A stretch of DNA of 64,000 nt from assembly GCA_958298945.1 (NCBI GenBank), contig CATQJD010000122.1:136501-200500 (forward strand). The letters run 5' to 3'. Below the pieces are notes generated by a model, which was not told the origin of the DNA, made no database searches, and saw nothing but the letters and a program-made list of their open reading frames with translations. This DNA is from Atherix ibis. Taxonomy: Eukaryota > Arthropoda > Insecta > Diptera > Athericidae. Below are positions 34,140-46,160 of this stretch, one piece after another; positions within the stretch are counted from its first letter, which is position 1, and each line of letters starts with the position of its first letter. The position numbers and the translations under genes were made by a program.

Positions 34140-37105
34140 TTAATTGACACCGGTTTTGAGATTGTCTTGCGTTTCCGCAAAGGCCTCCCCTAGAGCTTGC
34201 CACACTTTCCGGTCATGAGTCGTCCTCTTCCAAGTAGCACCGGCTATTTTCCGAATATCGTCCTCCCATCTCAGAAGCTGCCTCCCTTTCTTTCTTTTAT
34301 TTTGTCTTGGACACCATTCGGTTGCATCCTTAGCCCATTTTTCTTGTTTACTCCTCATCATATGACCTGCCCAACTCCATTTTAGTTTTCTTATGCAGTA
34401 TGTTACATCGTTAATTTTAGTTAGTTTTTTTTTTTTTTTTAATTTGTCTCTTAACTTGACTTTGAGCATACTTCGCTCCATGCTGTGTTGACAGGTTTCT
34501 AGTTTGTGTAAGTTTTGTTTTGTTAGACTCCAAGTTTGACATCCGTATGACATGATAGGTAGAATACAGGAATCAAATATTTTTTTCTTAGCTTTAAGTG
34601 GTACCTGCGGGTTTTTGACAATTTCTTTAAGAGACCAGTATCTTTTCCATGCTAATTGTACTCTGTTGTTTATTTCTTTGGTTGTAAGGTCTTTTGGTGA
34701 TATTATCTGTCCTAGGTATGTATATTCTTCGACGTACTCTATTTTGTTGCCGTTGACTGTAATGGTGATTTTGTCGGAATTAGTCATTACTTTGGTTTTT
34801 GTATTATTCATGGAGAGTCCGACTTTATCGCTTTCGTACACCAACTGTTCAAGCATTGCTTGCAGGCTTCTCGGGTCTTCAGAGATTAGAATTAGATCGT
34901 CTGCAAATCTTAAATGGTTTAGTTGCATTCCGTTAATGTTTAGTCCATATTGACTCCATTCGAGACGTCTAAATATATATTCAAGCACCGCCGAGAAAAG
35001 TTTGGGTGATAGTGGGTCTCCCTGTCGGACTCCTCTTTTTATAGGGAAGTATACACCTACTCTTTCTGTTCTTATTTTCGCTTTCATGTTCTTGTACATA
35101 TTTATAACAATTTGTATGTACTTGTTTTCAACCCCTTGTGTTGTAAGCGCTTCCCATATTTTTGTATGTTTTAATGAGTCGAAAGCTTTATTATAGTCTA
35201 CAAACGCCAAATAGTAATTGATACCATATTCTGTACATTTCTGGATAACTTGTTTTATGGTGTGTATGTGGTCGATTGTTGAAAAGTCCTTGCGAAAGCC
35301 TGCTTGTTCTCTGGGTTGGTTTTCATCCAAAGTCTTTGTTAAACGATTCAACAGTATTTTGGAAAAGATTTTATATACGTTCGACATCAGGCTGATGGGT
35401 CTGTAGTTATTTATGTTGTCTTTATTTCCCTTTTCATGTAGTAGTATTATAGTTGACGTGGTCCACTGGTAAGGTATACATTCTGTCTCAAAAATTTGGT
35501 TAAATAAATCTGTAATAGTGTCATAATTTCGTTAGATATGCCATCTTCTCCTGGTGCTTTGCCTCTTTTTTGAGATTTAATAGCTTTTTCTACTTCTTCT
35601 TTCAGTATACTTGGAATTTCTTCGTTATTATTTGTATCGTTTTCAGTTAGTTGGTGGATTTCGTCTGGTGTTTTGTCGTTGTCGTATAGCTCACGGTAGT
35701 AATCCGTGGCTATGTCTAATATTTCGATTCTATCGGTCTTCTTTCTCTTATCTTTCTGGTGTGTTATATTGTCTATCCAGTTTGTACTTTCTCGAAGCTC
35801 TTTTAATGTTATCCTAACTCCTCCTGTTTTTTCTATATAATCATTTATTATATTATTCCTATTTTCATGTCTATATTTCCTGATGTGTATATTTATTTCT
35901 TTACTTAGACTTTCGATCTTCTTCTTGTTGTTTTTTCTGTCTTTAAATATGGACTTCCTCTGCATAAGTAGACTTCTTGCCTCTGGACCTATTTTGTCCT
36001 TAATTTTGTTATTTATTCTAGATTCGTTTTCTACTTTCTTTAGTTCGTTTTCAAGAGCGTCATATTTCTCCTGAACATATTTGGCATTGTTTTTTGTTTT
36101 CAAATTACATTTCAATGATTCTAGAATATCGCTTACAATTGGGAGAGGTAATGATTTTTTGCTACTATGAATAATTTTCCTCGGTATTTTTGGCTCTAAT
36201 GTGTACATTTGTCCTCTAAGCATTCTGTGATCTGTGCTGTAGTTGAGTTGATGGACAACATTAATATTCGACAATATTTTAGGTTTGTTGGTGAGGATAT
36301 AATCTATTTCATTTCTTGTCTTCCCATCTGGTGACACCCATGTCCATTTTCTATTTTGTTTTCTATTGTATTAGCTGTTCATGATGTGTAGGTTATTTTC
36401 TAATGCAAAATTTATCAGTCTTTGTCCATTATCATTCCTTTTTCCAGTAGGGTAAGGTCCGAGTTTATTGTCCTCGTTCTTGTTCCTCTTTCCAATTTGG
36501 CTGTTAAAGTCTCCCATTAAAATAATTGTTTTACTTAAATTAGGCATAATTTGGTTAAGTTTATTGTAAAATTCTTCTTTTAGGTCTTTCTGGGTAACTT
36601 CAGTTGGGGCATATACTTGGACTATTGAAGTTGGTTCTTTATATCCAGGGAGTTTTATATTTAAAATGGCAATCCTGTCTGATATTCCTCGGAATTCTGT
36701 TATCTCGTTTTTCAAATATTTTTTAATCATAAACCCTACTCCGTATATCCCAGCCTTTACATTAAGGTGATATAATATGTATTTGTCATGTTCTTCCGTT
36801 TTCTCCTCCGCTCTTCTTACGTCGCTTAAGCCTATAATGTCCCAGTTCACGGTTTCTAATGCATGTTCTAGCTCTAGTAAAGATTCTTGTGACTTTATTG
36901 ATCTTGTGTTAAGTGTAGCTGTGTTGAATTTATTCCTCGTTTTTTGTTTCGTACTTTCAGAGTATTGTTTTTTACGTAGTGTTTCGTTGGACTTCTTTTC
37001 TTTAAGCTCTTGGGGGTAGTGGTCTATCATCCCGCGGTGACCAACCGTATTGGGAATCAGTTCGTTTTTTATTAATGTTGTTTCTTTATTGTTTTTTGTT
37101 CTCAA
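34140..37105 (-). pseudogene. RTE-like LINE ORF2: endonuclease and reverse transcriptase
   Basis: About 990 codons. The N-terminal endonuclease has TATLNTRSI, then WDIIGLSDVR, ILMGDFNSQIG and SPDGKTRNEIDYILT...STDHRML (metal-binding and catalytic Asp/Asn/His residues of an AP-endonuclease fold). The linker has KSQKRGKAPGEDGISNEIM. RT: PREQAGFRKDFSTIDHIHTI, FVDYNKAFDSLKH, RGVRQGDPLSPKLFS and HLRFADDLILIS (catalytic FADD), with the thumb and a C-terminal WKRTTHDRKVWQ. Lesions: stop TAA at 36373-36371 just after NLHIMNS, and a one-base deletion near 35520 that shifts the frame before the QWTTS region. An A-run encodes KKKKK near 34430. It would nick target DNA and copy the element's RNA. Confidence 0.92.
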
Positions 37106-37135
37106 GTTTCCGGTGTCTGGTATTTCCTATATTTT

Positions 37136-37947
37136 TTATTGTTGTGGGTGTTTCTCCGACATTGAATGAGATCTGGCTCTCATATAAGCAAATGCATCTG
37201 TTTTGTGCAACTTGGATGGGGCTAAGGTAATTTTTTCCTTTTCTGTGGGTAATGTTGGTGTGTGAATGTTCGCAGGTGACAAGGACGAGTCTCTTTTTCT
37301 TTTTTCAACTTCTGGTTTTCCTTTTACTATGAGTTTATTATTCTTAATGAAGGCTTCATTCCCTCTTTCTCTTTCTTGCTTCAATTGTCGCTGTAGATTT
37401 TTGCGTAGTTCTATTGTTTCCTTTGAAAAATCTTCCGTTATGTAAGTCTGGTCAGGCATTTTTATCTTGTTTTTCAGTATTTCTACTTTCTTTTGATAAG
37501 AAGTAAAGGCGATTAGTATGGGTCTAATTTTTTTTCATGCTTACGTCCCAGTCTTTAATATTTATCTATATCATATCTTTCGATTTTGATATTGGTTTTT
37601 ACCAAGGTGTTACTTATCATATAAAAAAGTTCTTCGTAGTTTTTCTCAGTTTCCATGACACCGTGTATTATTAAATTATTTTTCCTGCTGGCACCCTCCA
37701 AGTATTTTACTTTTCTGTTCAATGTTTCAACTTCTAGTTTTAGGCTTTTATTTGCCTCTAGGATTGGTTGAATTTTATCCTCTATAGCACGCATCATAGT
37801 GTCAGTTACATTCTGTGTAATTGTTGTAGTTTGTTTTTCTAGTTCATTTTTCATCATTTGGAATAAATGCAACATATCGTTCGACATACCGATATTCTCA
37901 TCCATTATACTAAATTCGGACGAAAGATGTTTGTACGATGTTTGCAC
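37136..37947 (-). pseudogene. RTE-like LINE ORF1 with coiled coil
   Basis: Frame 37947-37555 has a long heptad-like, Glu/Lys-rich coiled coil (MKNELEKQTTTITQNVTDTM...KSLKLEVETLNRKVKYLEG), followed by SRKNNLIIHGVMETEKNYEELF, the beginning of an RRM-like fold found in L1/RTE-type ORF1 proteins. After a frameshift near 37460-37550 a basic tail continues to 37136 (LRKNLQRQLKQERERGNEAF). The likely role is RNA binding and trimerisation in the retroelement particle. Confidence 0.75.
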
Positions 37948-38010
37948 CCCTACACTGATGTCACGTCGTGAGTATGTGAGCTATTAGCGTAGATCGGAAC
38001 AATAAGTTTT

Positions 38011-38382
38011 GTTTTGTTTTGTTTTTCTTTTTGCTATTTTAAAAGTTGACGACAAGTTATTATATTTATATTTGCTCTCATTAGACTTTTTTGTAACAAA
38101 TCACACACATTTGATTATGTTAGTTATTTTTTTTTTTTTTAGTTTTAACTTTTAAATTGAATGGTGTACGGGTTTATTTTCTGCTTCTGGATCGGTTATA
38201 TCTTTAGCCAACCCGTTCTGTAACATTACCGAACTATTGAGTAGTTAATAATTTAGAGAAGTCCATTTATTGCAATATTTAAATAAACGAACACCAATAA
38301 AATATGGACAATGAAACCAATGATGAAATTTTAATTAGCTGACAAATAATTAATGTAGAAGAAGTACTGTTTTTTTTTTTTT

Positions 38383-38420
<38 letters not shown>

Positions 38421-40149
38421 CCAAATAATTTGAATGAGAAAATATATAATAACAGGACTATTGGTCAAATCGAAACGCAAACTCTTTCTTTCACAATATT
38501 GCACTCTAAATATATGATATTCACTTTATTTCCAGGCGAATTGATTAACTATTATTTGTTTTCATTAAAATTTTTAATTCATCATCAAACTTATAATATA
38601 GCCAATAAAATCAATATAAAAATAATGTTTGATATATATCACTACAGAAAAATTAACTTTACAGCATTTTCCTTTTACTTTGGTTTCAGGAATTATTATT
38701 CTATTTTATTAAATTTTTGTTATTTAATTAATTTATTATTATGTCTCATATCAGTTTTATCTAATATACAGAGTAGACTCTTAATTCTAATTACTTAGTT
38801 TTAATTTTGGTTTTAGTTCTACATTATTTTAGTTTTATTTTTACTTATAGTTTTAACCAAATTATTCATAGCGAATAAGCGAATTTCGTTTGAGGATTGT
38901 TTCAATATAGCGCATTCTTAAATGTGGCTTTCTTTGAATTTTTGTACTGTTTTATTAGCTGTGCACTAGTGCATTTATCATGTTAAGGAATATACCGTTA
39001 ATAATTTTTATGTGTCCATATTTGGGTTATGTTCGTCATCTTCAATTTTAGTATAAACTAAATTATTTAGTTTCCGGATCGAAAATTACAAAGAAAAAAG
39101 GGTCAAGAGCTATTCCTCCTTCATTTTTTGAAGTTAAAATGCTAAAGACATTATATCTGAGTACATTTAGTTTGTTTTTTTGTCTTTGACAGGAGTAATA
39201 TGATGCAGATCCTATATAGTAATTTCAATATGCTTGTTATCTCTTTTTTGCTAGGTATGAAATTTAACATTTACTTTTTCTAAGTATTCTATAATATTTC
39301 TATATAATTGGCTACTTTTTGTTTATATTACAATATCTTTTCTGTTTGCCTTACAAATTCATTGGTTGGTAGCAATCTTTTTCTCAATTGTGTGACTCGA
39401 AACGAAGAAATTTAAGGCATTGTATAAATAAAATGTCGGCGAATTTATTTCAATTTGTACCATTTCTTGTTTTGACTCGTTTTTGTCAGCAATTCGAAAT
39501 GGCTGCAATAACCTACCGTGTTTGTCTGTTTATTCGTATATGTTGATCTCAGCATTATTGCATTCGGAGTAGCTACTGGAAATTATGTTCTTTTGCTTCG
39601 AGCCTGTTTCTGTTTACTCTTTTTGCAGGTGTTTAAAATCTAGATACGTAACTTGTATTCGTATCCATTGCAGATATGATTTTCGATTGCATTTAGCTTA
39701 TTTTTTTAAAATTTGAATTTGCGGGTTTTTACACAGTTTTGCAGTTATACTTCTATATATTTTATTTTTTGCATTTCTATTTACTTACCTTAACTAAACT
39801 AATTTGAAAACTTTTATTTCACTTAACTCAATAATTTTGTAATATTTTTTTGGCACTGAACTTTTTTTTAACCACTAGCAAGATATTATTTTTACGAAAT
39901 ACCATTCATCAAATAAGTTAAGATATTGAGATTTTTATCCTATAATGAAATATTCAATATACTGTGTATTGAGTTTACCGCTTTTTGTATAAAATTTTTA
40001 AAATTGTTCAAATCTGCTACAATATTTGATAGTTTTGTCAAAAGTAATAGTATTTCTAATGGCATAAAAATCTATACTCTATAGTTTTCTAAAAATATCT
40101 TTGCCATCAATATGGATTTTAGCTTTCAAGCCTACAATCTCAGTCATTA
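38011..40149. other. AT-rich intergenic stretch with a long poly-T tract
   Basis: No gene recognised. It contains poly-T at 38371-38420 and T-rich runs near 38130-38142. An ORF of 122 codons (38430-38798, plus) is rich in Ile, Phe, Tyr and Asn with no motif, as expected by chance. Confidence 0.5.
38371..38420. repeat. Interrupted poly-T tract, ~50 bp
   Basis: Two T runs of more than 20 separated by ctc. It could be the poly-A end of a minus-strand retroposon, but nothing recognisable follows at 38421-38800. Confidence 0.85.
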
Positions 40150-41290
40150 TTTTAAATAACAAAATATATGCCAGAAAAACCGAGGCCAGAAATAACAAAA
40201 TATATGCCAGAAAACCAAGGTCAACTACTGCCACTAATATACGTGAGTAACGAAATCAAATTTTACGATCTAGTTAGTTCTATCGATAAGCGAATTGACA
40301 AGAGTAAATTTGAATATAAGGTCCAAACAAAAAGCCAAGCCATTCCTTTTATACCACGATCACTGACAAAATAGAAAAAGAGGTACAGTCTCAGGGCTTT
40401 ATTGACTTAAAGCGTTCTCTCTTCTTTATTGACTTAAACCCTTCTCCAAAAACTAAGGTTTGCAATGTAGGCAAATTAAAATAATTGTCGAAAAATTATA
40501 CCATATGGAGAACATAATACAATGCCATCGGTACCAGTAGTATATGCACTCAAAGACCTACTGCAGGCATCCACCAAATAGCGTCAAATATGCCGATGCA
40601 TATGTAAATATTCATTGTCTTAATGCTAGAACTACCATCTTATTATAAAAGCAAATTATAAAAGCTGCACAACCTTCAACAAGTTATAGTAGAATATAAC
40701 TCAAAGATAGAATAGGCCGCAATCAAGTTCAATAACACTAATTAATCCGAACCGGTCCTTTGATAACGTTACAGCTGACAACAAATCACTAATTACAGTA
40801 CAATTCCCAGGATCAACACTTCCAATGACGTCATCATCATCAAAATTACAAGGAGCACCGCCATCAGCATATTTATTGATATCATCATCAACACCACCAT
40901 CAACATCAACTTCAACAACAAATAAGGAATAATCTTTATTTATTCCTACTTCACCATAATAATCATCAGACCTTACAATCGTGCTGAATCAAATAATGAG
41001 CACAATCATTCAGGAGCTCAAAATTTTACTAAACCCCTTTTTACTAATATTAATACACATCATTACAATTCTTACATTCTCTATAAATAAATAAATGTAT
41101 TCCTCTACTATTATATTTTGATCTATTGTTCTATAGAAAGCTAATGGACATAGCCAACATCAACCGGAACTAGATATTTTACTGCATAATAGATGTATTA
41201 AGAATGTATTTATTATTAGAACCAATCTTACAGATTAGAAGAACTGCACTTTAAACTGCAATAAAAGAACGGTTATTCTGGTTAAAAATA
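40150..41290 (+). mobile_element. Jockey-type LINE 5' half: ORF1 to start of ORF2
   Basis: The plus strand reads PLIYVSNEIKFYDLVSSIDKRI...FEYKVQTKSQA (ORF1 domain), a decayed zinc knuckle IQCHRYQ-stop-YMHSKTYC with NSVKYADAYVNIHC (40520-40630), a Gln/His-rich tail, TIVLNQIMSTIIQELKILL near the ORF1 end, and the ORF2 start IVL-stop-KANGHSQHQPELDILL (41130-41180; usual form WNANGLSQHK..L..FL). A 31-bp direct duplication (aacaaaatatatgccagaaa) lies at 40158-40216. All frames are broken. It stops near 41290, where minus-strand RT sequence begins. Confidence 0.75.
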
Positions 41291-41294
41291 TTGG

Positions 41295-41820
41295 ATAAAC
41301 TCCAAGCGTTGTTGATGCATGTATCTTTGCATAAATAAATCACCGCACGGTTTATTTGAACACATATTATATCTATTTATAAATCGCTTATTTCTGAAAC
41401 TATAGTCGTTGGAAGGAATATCGTTTGTATAAATATTATATAGGAGATACGCCCAGATAATATATTTTCTATTTGAGAGAAAATGTTATATCGCCACGAT
41501 ACGATGATATGGTTGAATTATGGAATGTTCAGTTCTGAATCAAAACTGCTGATTTAGAATAATGTTAGCATTTCAGAATAAGTTTTTTAAAGACTTTTTC
41601 TAGAATTGAAAGCTGGCTTATGGGTCTGTATGAAGAAAGTATGTTTATAAATTTTGTGGGTTTTGGGATTATTTTTATTAAAGAGAATTTCCAAAGCAAG
41701 AGAAAAAAATCAAGAACGCGGATGCTATTTTAAATACATGTATATAATGAAAAGTATTGTTTTAAGTTGGTTTACTTCAGAAGGGGTAAATTAATGGGGT
41801 GGAAAATTTAGATGAACTGG
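41295..41820 (-). mobile_element. Jockey-type LINE reverse transcriptase fragment, opposite orientation
   Basis: The minus strand gives IIPKPTKFINILSSYRPI then LSILEKVFKKLI near 41690-41570, an RTEHSIIQ segment near 41545, and LLYNIYTNDIPSNDYS near 41450-41400. This is the SYRPISLL...KIFEKLIL and LYNIYTNDIP region of a Jockey RT. The catalytic box region is lost. It faces the 5' half at 40150-41290 head to head. Confidence 0.75.
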
Positions 41821-41827
41821 ATATAAC

Positions 41828-41867
41828 AAGTCTATATAGATTACGTCAGAGTCATCTATATAGACTT
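41828..41867. repeat. Perfect 14-bp inverted repeat, 12-bp spacer
   Basis: aagtctatatagat at 41828-41841 pairs with 41854-41867, at the boundary of the RT fragment. Confidence 0.85.
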
Positions 41868-44689
41868 CTTAATAATTTATTAATGCCTTTGTGAGATGTA
41901 AAAGTATTAAGAAGTTATTTTGCAAAATATTCGTCAGTGGTAATATTAGCAGCGGTTGAGGGGCAGACAATAATAAAAGAATTATATGCTTTTTATTGTG
42001 GTTGAATTATGAAACTTTAAAAAAGTTTATTTTCTTATTCTGGTTCCATATTTACCACTCAACCCATGCATCGGGTAAGTTTTAAGGTAATAAGTCTTTA
42101 CCAGTAAATAACATATATTGATTATATATTTTAATATGTAGAAGATTATTTTGTATAGCACAGTTAAATTGCACTTTGAGATCAAATAAAATAAACCAAT
42201 GAGTTTGGCTTTTTATCTGTTTCTTTATTAAAATTCTTGCTATTTATATAATTTTTTGTTTCAAAGTAAATACTAGAAAATATATAATAGTTTGTAATAT
42301 AACAAAATTATGCCTTTAATATTCTCATACATCGATGTATAAATGTTATCATGCATCGATGAAAAGCAATAAATCAAAAGTAATTTGAAACATATGGTCC
42401 ACTGAAAAGTATTATTATAAAATGCAAATAGTTTTTGAAATTAGAGTCCCTTGGTTCGACTACACTTAAACCGAAGTTATTCATTCGTTTTTCATATATT
42501 ACATGGCATGCATGTATCAACACCATGTTTAGATAAACAATATTTATTCGTAGATGCTATCTAAGGAGTATTATATTTTTATATAAACAACTCATTCATA
42601 TTTATGACAGTAACTATATATTTGAATACGTCAGTTATTACCGGTACAAAAATAAAATAATTTTATTTGAATATAGAAAAAACAAACTTATTCTTAAAAA
42701 TTAATTAAATTATATACACATATGAACAAATTATTTTTTGTATTCATATTCAATTTTTGTTTGTTATCATAACGTGCTGATAAAAATATTTTTATTTATA
42801 ATACGAGTAGCTAGCGTTTAAGTCTATTTGTATTACTAGTCTTAACATATTTTTATGTATTCAAATCAATTTGTTATATTTCTTTTAGTAAAATATTATA
42901 ATGTAACTAGTATTATATATTACTCTTAATATTTTTACTTACATTAAAAATTTGGAATATATATTTTATTTAAATTAATACCTAACGAATAATGTGTCAT
43001 TATATTTTAATATATTTTATTTATTTGATATTGTATCATATATTGACATTCTTAATTTAATTTTATAATTTGTAGTTTATTTATTATTTTGAAATAGTTG
43101 TAGGAATGTCTATAATTTTTATCCATTTTTAAAATTTTTGTTTTACGTGTATAATATTTTTATTTTTGCATTCAATACATATTTATATCATTATATAATC
43201 TATTCTTTTTATTCTATTCTACTTTCCCTTTAATATTCCATTCGGGACATGGGGACCATTTGTAAATGCATTTGTATCGGTTTTAAGATCAAGTTTCCGT
43301 TTTCGCTTAGCAAATGATTGGTCCGATGCAGCTTTACTACTGAATATATTCGTGCATCATCACGGGTATTTATTCACGATTAGTTTATTGTTCCATAAGC
43401 TTTTGTTGATATTTCCTCTTGTATTAATAAGAGGATTCAGTAATTCCTTTGGTTTAGCACCTTAACGGACTGACTGAATCCTCTTATTAATGGGTTTTAA
43501 TTTCTTATTTAAATTATTACTGTGTACGAGTCTCAGTTATTTACCTATTTATAATACTGATTTTACACCGTCTGTTTTTCGGTTTTGATAAGAAATGGTA
43601 CGGACTTTTATTTTCTTACAGTTGGCACATTTAAGGTAAGTCAGACAACCAATTTCTATCGTAGTTAGCTTCATAATTTTATCTTTATTTTCTCTTTTAT
43701 ACAATATAATTTTCTTTTAATTAGACATTTTTTTGCTATTACTTGTGCCCACTAAAGTTTAAGTTGCAATTACCTTATTATCATCTATGAAATAATAAGA
43801 GCAGATTCGTATTTGGATATAATCGGTGATATCGATGATGTTTTTTTAAATAACAATTTAATAGCATATATACACGTATAGTTTCTGTATGCAGAGTTGT
43901 ATTACTCACAAAAATATGGTACAGTATGCACTCATCTCAATCGTCGTTCCTGGTGAAAGTTAGAAGTTATTCATTTCAGGTTCATTGGTTGCTTTTTATT
44001 GAACAAAATATTTCGTGACGGAACGGAAATATTATAGACTAGTATAATATTTTTACCGTCTATAGACTATTAAATTCTGTTCCTTTATTCGTTTTCAATA
44101 TTTTGATACATCGATATTTTAGTATTCGATTTTTCGTTATTATTTTCGATATTATATAAACCACTTTAGTTTCCATAGTGGGAGATTGTACTTAATTTGT
44201 CAGATAGGATTGTCTAACTTTACACTGTTACAATATACCTATTTCCCCGAGACTGTCTTAGCGTTCTTACTGTATCTATTGACACATGTTAAAGCTACTG
44301 CGTGGTTCCTTGGTTATCACTAATGGATTTGTCTGACAATTTTATTTTATGAACAGGTATCGCAATTGACAACGTATTGCTTAAATATCAAGTTAATATT
44401 GCTTCATACAACATTATTTTTAAATTTTGCTATTCATTTATTGATTACATTATGCCACTAATAGGGAATGGAATGATTTTCTTCAATTTATTGCATTTCT
44501 GTCGTTCATTTGTTATTTTTATTGCCGGTTTTTATAAAATTATTCGTAACGGAGACATATCTTTGAACATTTTTTTGAATTATATTACACTAAAGCAATT
44601 AAATATTTCGTCATTGTATTAAAGACTCCTTTCCTTCTTTTTTAGACGGTTAGTATTATTTATTAATTTGTGTAGAATTATCACCATGT
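41868..44689. other. AT-rich stretch, no gene recognised
   Basis: No family motif in any frame; one inverted repeat is listed separately. The right part (44100-44690) may be the decayed integrase of the gypsy fragment that follows on the minus strand, but I could not confirm a zinc-binding or catalytic motif. Confidence 0.45.
43424..43490. repeat. Perfect 18-bp inverted repeat, 31-bp spacer
   Basis: ttaataagaggattcagt at 43424-43441 is the exact reverse complement of 43473-43490. Confidence 0.88.
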
Positions 44690-45320
44690 AATCTGCCGGA
44701 TTCCCGCTTAAATTTAGTTTAAGATCTTTTTAATTTTCTATAATAATTTTTGGTAGGTTTTTATTTTCATTATCTTGGCATTAATCTTATTAAAAAATTT
44801 CATAATAATTAGCTTTTTTATTATGTTTAATTGAATACGTTTTACTTTTTTTATATATCCGAAATGAAGGGCATTTCCACATATAGGACTAACAATATAT
44901 TATCTTTACCATTTATTAACAATTCATCAAATTTAAGTGGAGCCTTCATTCTGTGGCTGATCCATTTATATTTATTAAAATGATGTTTTCTAAATACGAC
45001 CTTTCGACATTTATGAGTAATAAGGCATTCGCGTTCGTATTAATTTTGTCCTTCTCAATAATTGCCTTATTAAGCTCATGTTTATTAAGGGATCTGATAG
45101 CGTATGCTATTGACCTATTTTTACTGATTTCCCGCTCTGACAGACCAATTTCCAAATCATAATCTAAGGTACAGTCACAATAATGAATTGTCTGTCAGTA
45201 AGAATATTGTAGTAAGTGTTGGCTCATTAATATATTTCTTAATTTATTGAATATGATTGTAAATCAATTTGCCCTCTCGAATAAAATGTGTTCTCAATAA
45301 ATGGTTCAGTGGTCTAGCTA

Positions 45321-45432
45321 CGAGGGTCGTTCAATAAGTCCTTAGAAAATCCGAGAAATTGCGCTCGTAGAGTCGGTAAAGATTTTTTTTTTAAGTAGCA
45401 TTATCGACAGGAAAGCTGTCAAAGTTTCAGCT
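45321..45432 (+). mobile_element. Cut-off 5' end of a mariner
   Basis: 112 bases starting right after TA (45319-45320) match the 5' TIR and leader of the mariner at 8667 (cgagggtcgttcaataagtc, then ...ctgtcaaagtttcagct). The match stops before the transposase start and is followed at once by a 33-bp palindrome; there is no 3' end. It lies inside the gypsy fragment. Confidence 0.9.
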
Positions 45433-45437
45433 TTTTT

Positions 45438-45470
45438 ATATCATAATATAATTATATTATATTATGATAT
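45438..45470. repeat. 14-bp inverted repeat, 5-bp loop
   Basis: atatcataatataa pairs with 45457-45470 around ttata, beginning six bases after the mariner fragment ends. Confidence 0.85.
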
Positions 45471-46160
45471 AATTTTCCATCGTATTATGCTTATCTGGAT
45501 ACGTTGTTACCCAATTTGCAGTTATTTAATGTTCATTTTTTACTATTCAATTTGAAATTGTATTCTGTTGGTTTTTTTGATTATCCTTTTGAAGTTTTCG
45601 TTGTAGTATTGTAGGTCTTCATCGAAAACTATGATGTTATTTACGTAGCAGAGTGCATATGAATTAATACTTAATAGTGCTATAGATAGGATTCGTTGAA
45701 AACAATTGGTAGCTATCTTTAGGTTCACGGGTAACCTTTAAAATTGGTAAAAATCCCGATCGGTTAAAAGTGCAGTCAGTAGTCTCGATTTCCCCTCAAG
45801 TTCAAAGGAAGGAATTGGTCGTATTGACGGTAGAGGAAAATGTTGGCCTTCTATTTTATCTAGCACGTCATCTAGGAGTGTTCATGAAAATTAATCATTA
45901 ACAATCTTCTTATTCAGTTACCTATAGTCGACACTTTATCTTTCTTTCTTTTCCAGTCTTGTGCTCCCATTTGAAACTACAATCATAGAGGAATTATATG
46001 GCCTTATTGATTAGAAAACTATATTATCTTCTTCTAATTTTTGAAATTGATTATTGATTATCTTTATATGCTGGAATTTTTCGAAGTTATTATAGAAAGA
46101 ATTTTCGTCTTTTCTCTCTGTTGTATATTATCGAAATTGCCCCCATTGGTATATTTATTA

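Larger units (their letters stand above)
34080..38010 (-). mobile_element. Nearly full-length RTE-like LINE
   Basis: The minus strand carries a short leader, an ORF1 with coiled-coil (37947-37136), an ORF2 with endonuclease and RT (37105-34140), and a 3' end with an AATAAA-like signal near 34100 and a short ATT repeat tail (34080-34097), as is usual for RTE-type LINEs rather than a long poly-A. Only a few lesions separate it from an intact element: one frameshift in ORF1 and one stop and one frameshift in ORF2. It is the best-preserved retroelement here. The RTE/Proto2-type assignment rests on the endonuclease and RT motif style and is less sure than the LINE call. Confidence 0.88.
44690..46160 (-). 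mobile_element. Decayed Ty3/gypsy RT and RNase H
   Basis: Minus strand, order as in a gypsy polyprotein. RT fingers RPYNSSMIVVSNGSTRLEKK near 45990-45935. Palm CFQRILSIALLSINSYALCYVNNIIVFDEDLQYYNENFKRI at 45700-45560 (usual YVDDIIVFG; both catalytic Asp are replaced by Asn here). RNase H DYDLEIGLSEREISKNRSIAYAIRSLNKHELNKAIIEK at 45165-45050 (usual RPIAYASRSLNKHELNYATIEKE). A mariner 5' end and a palindrome lie between RT and RNase H (45321-45470). All frames are interrupted. Confidence 0.8.

Noticed and set aside
34552..34953. 133-codon plus-strand frame
   Set aside because: It lies antisense to the conserved RT palm of the RTE-like LINE.
38430..38798. 122-codon open frame
   Set aside because: Composition is only AT-driven (Ile/Phe/Tyr/Asn), with no motif, signal or neighbouring context.
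40150..41820. Twin-primed 5' inversion of one LINE
   Set aside because: Twin-priming yields diverging halves; here they converge, so the label does not fit.
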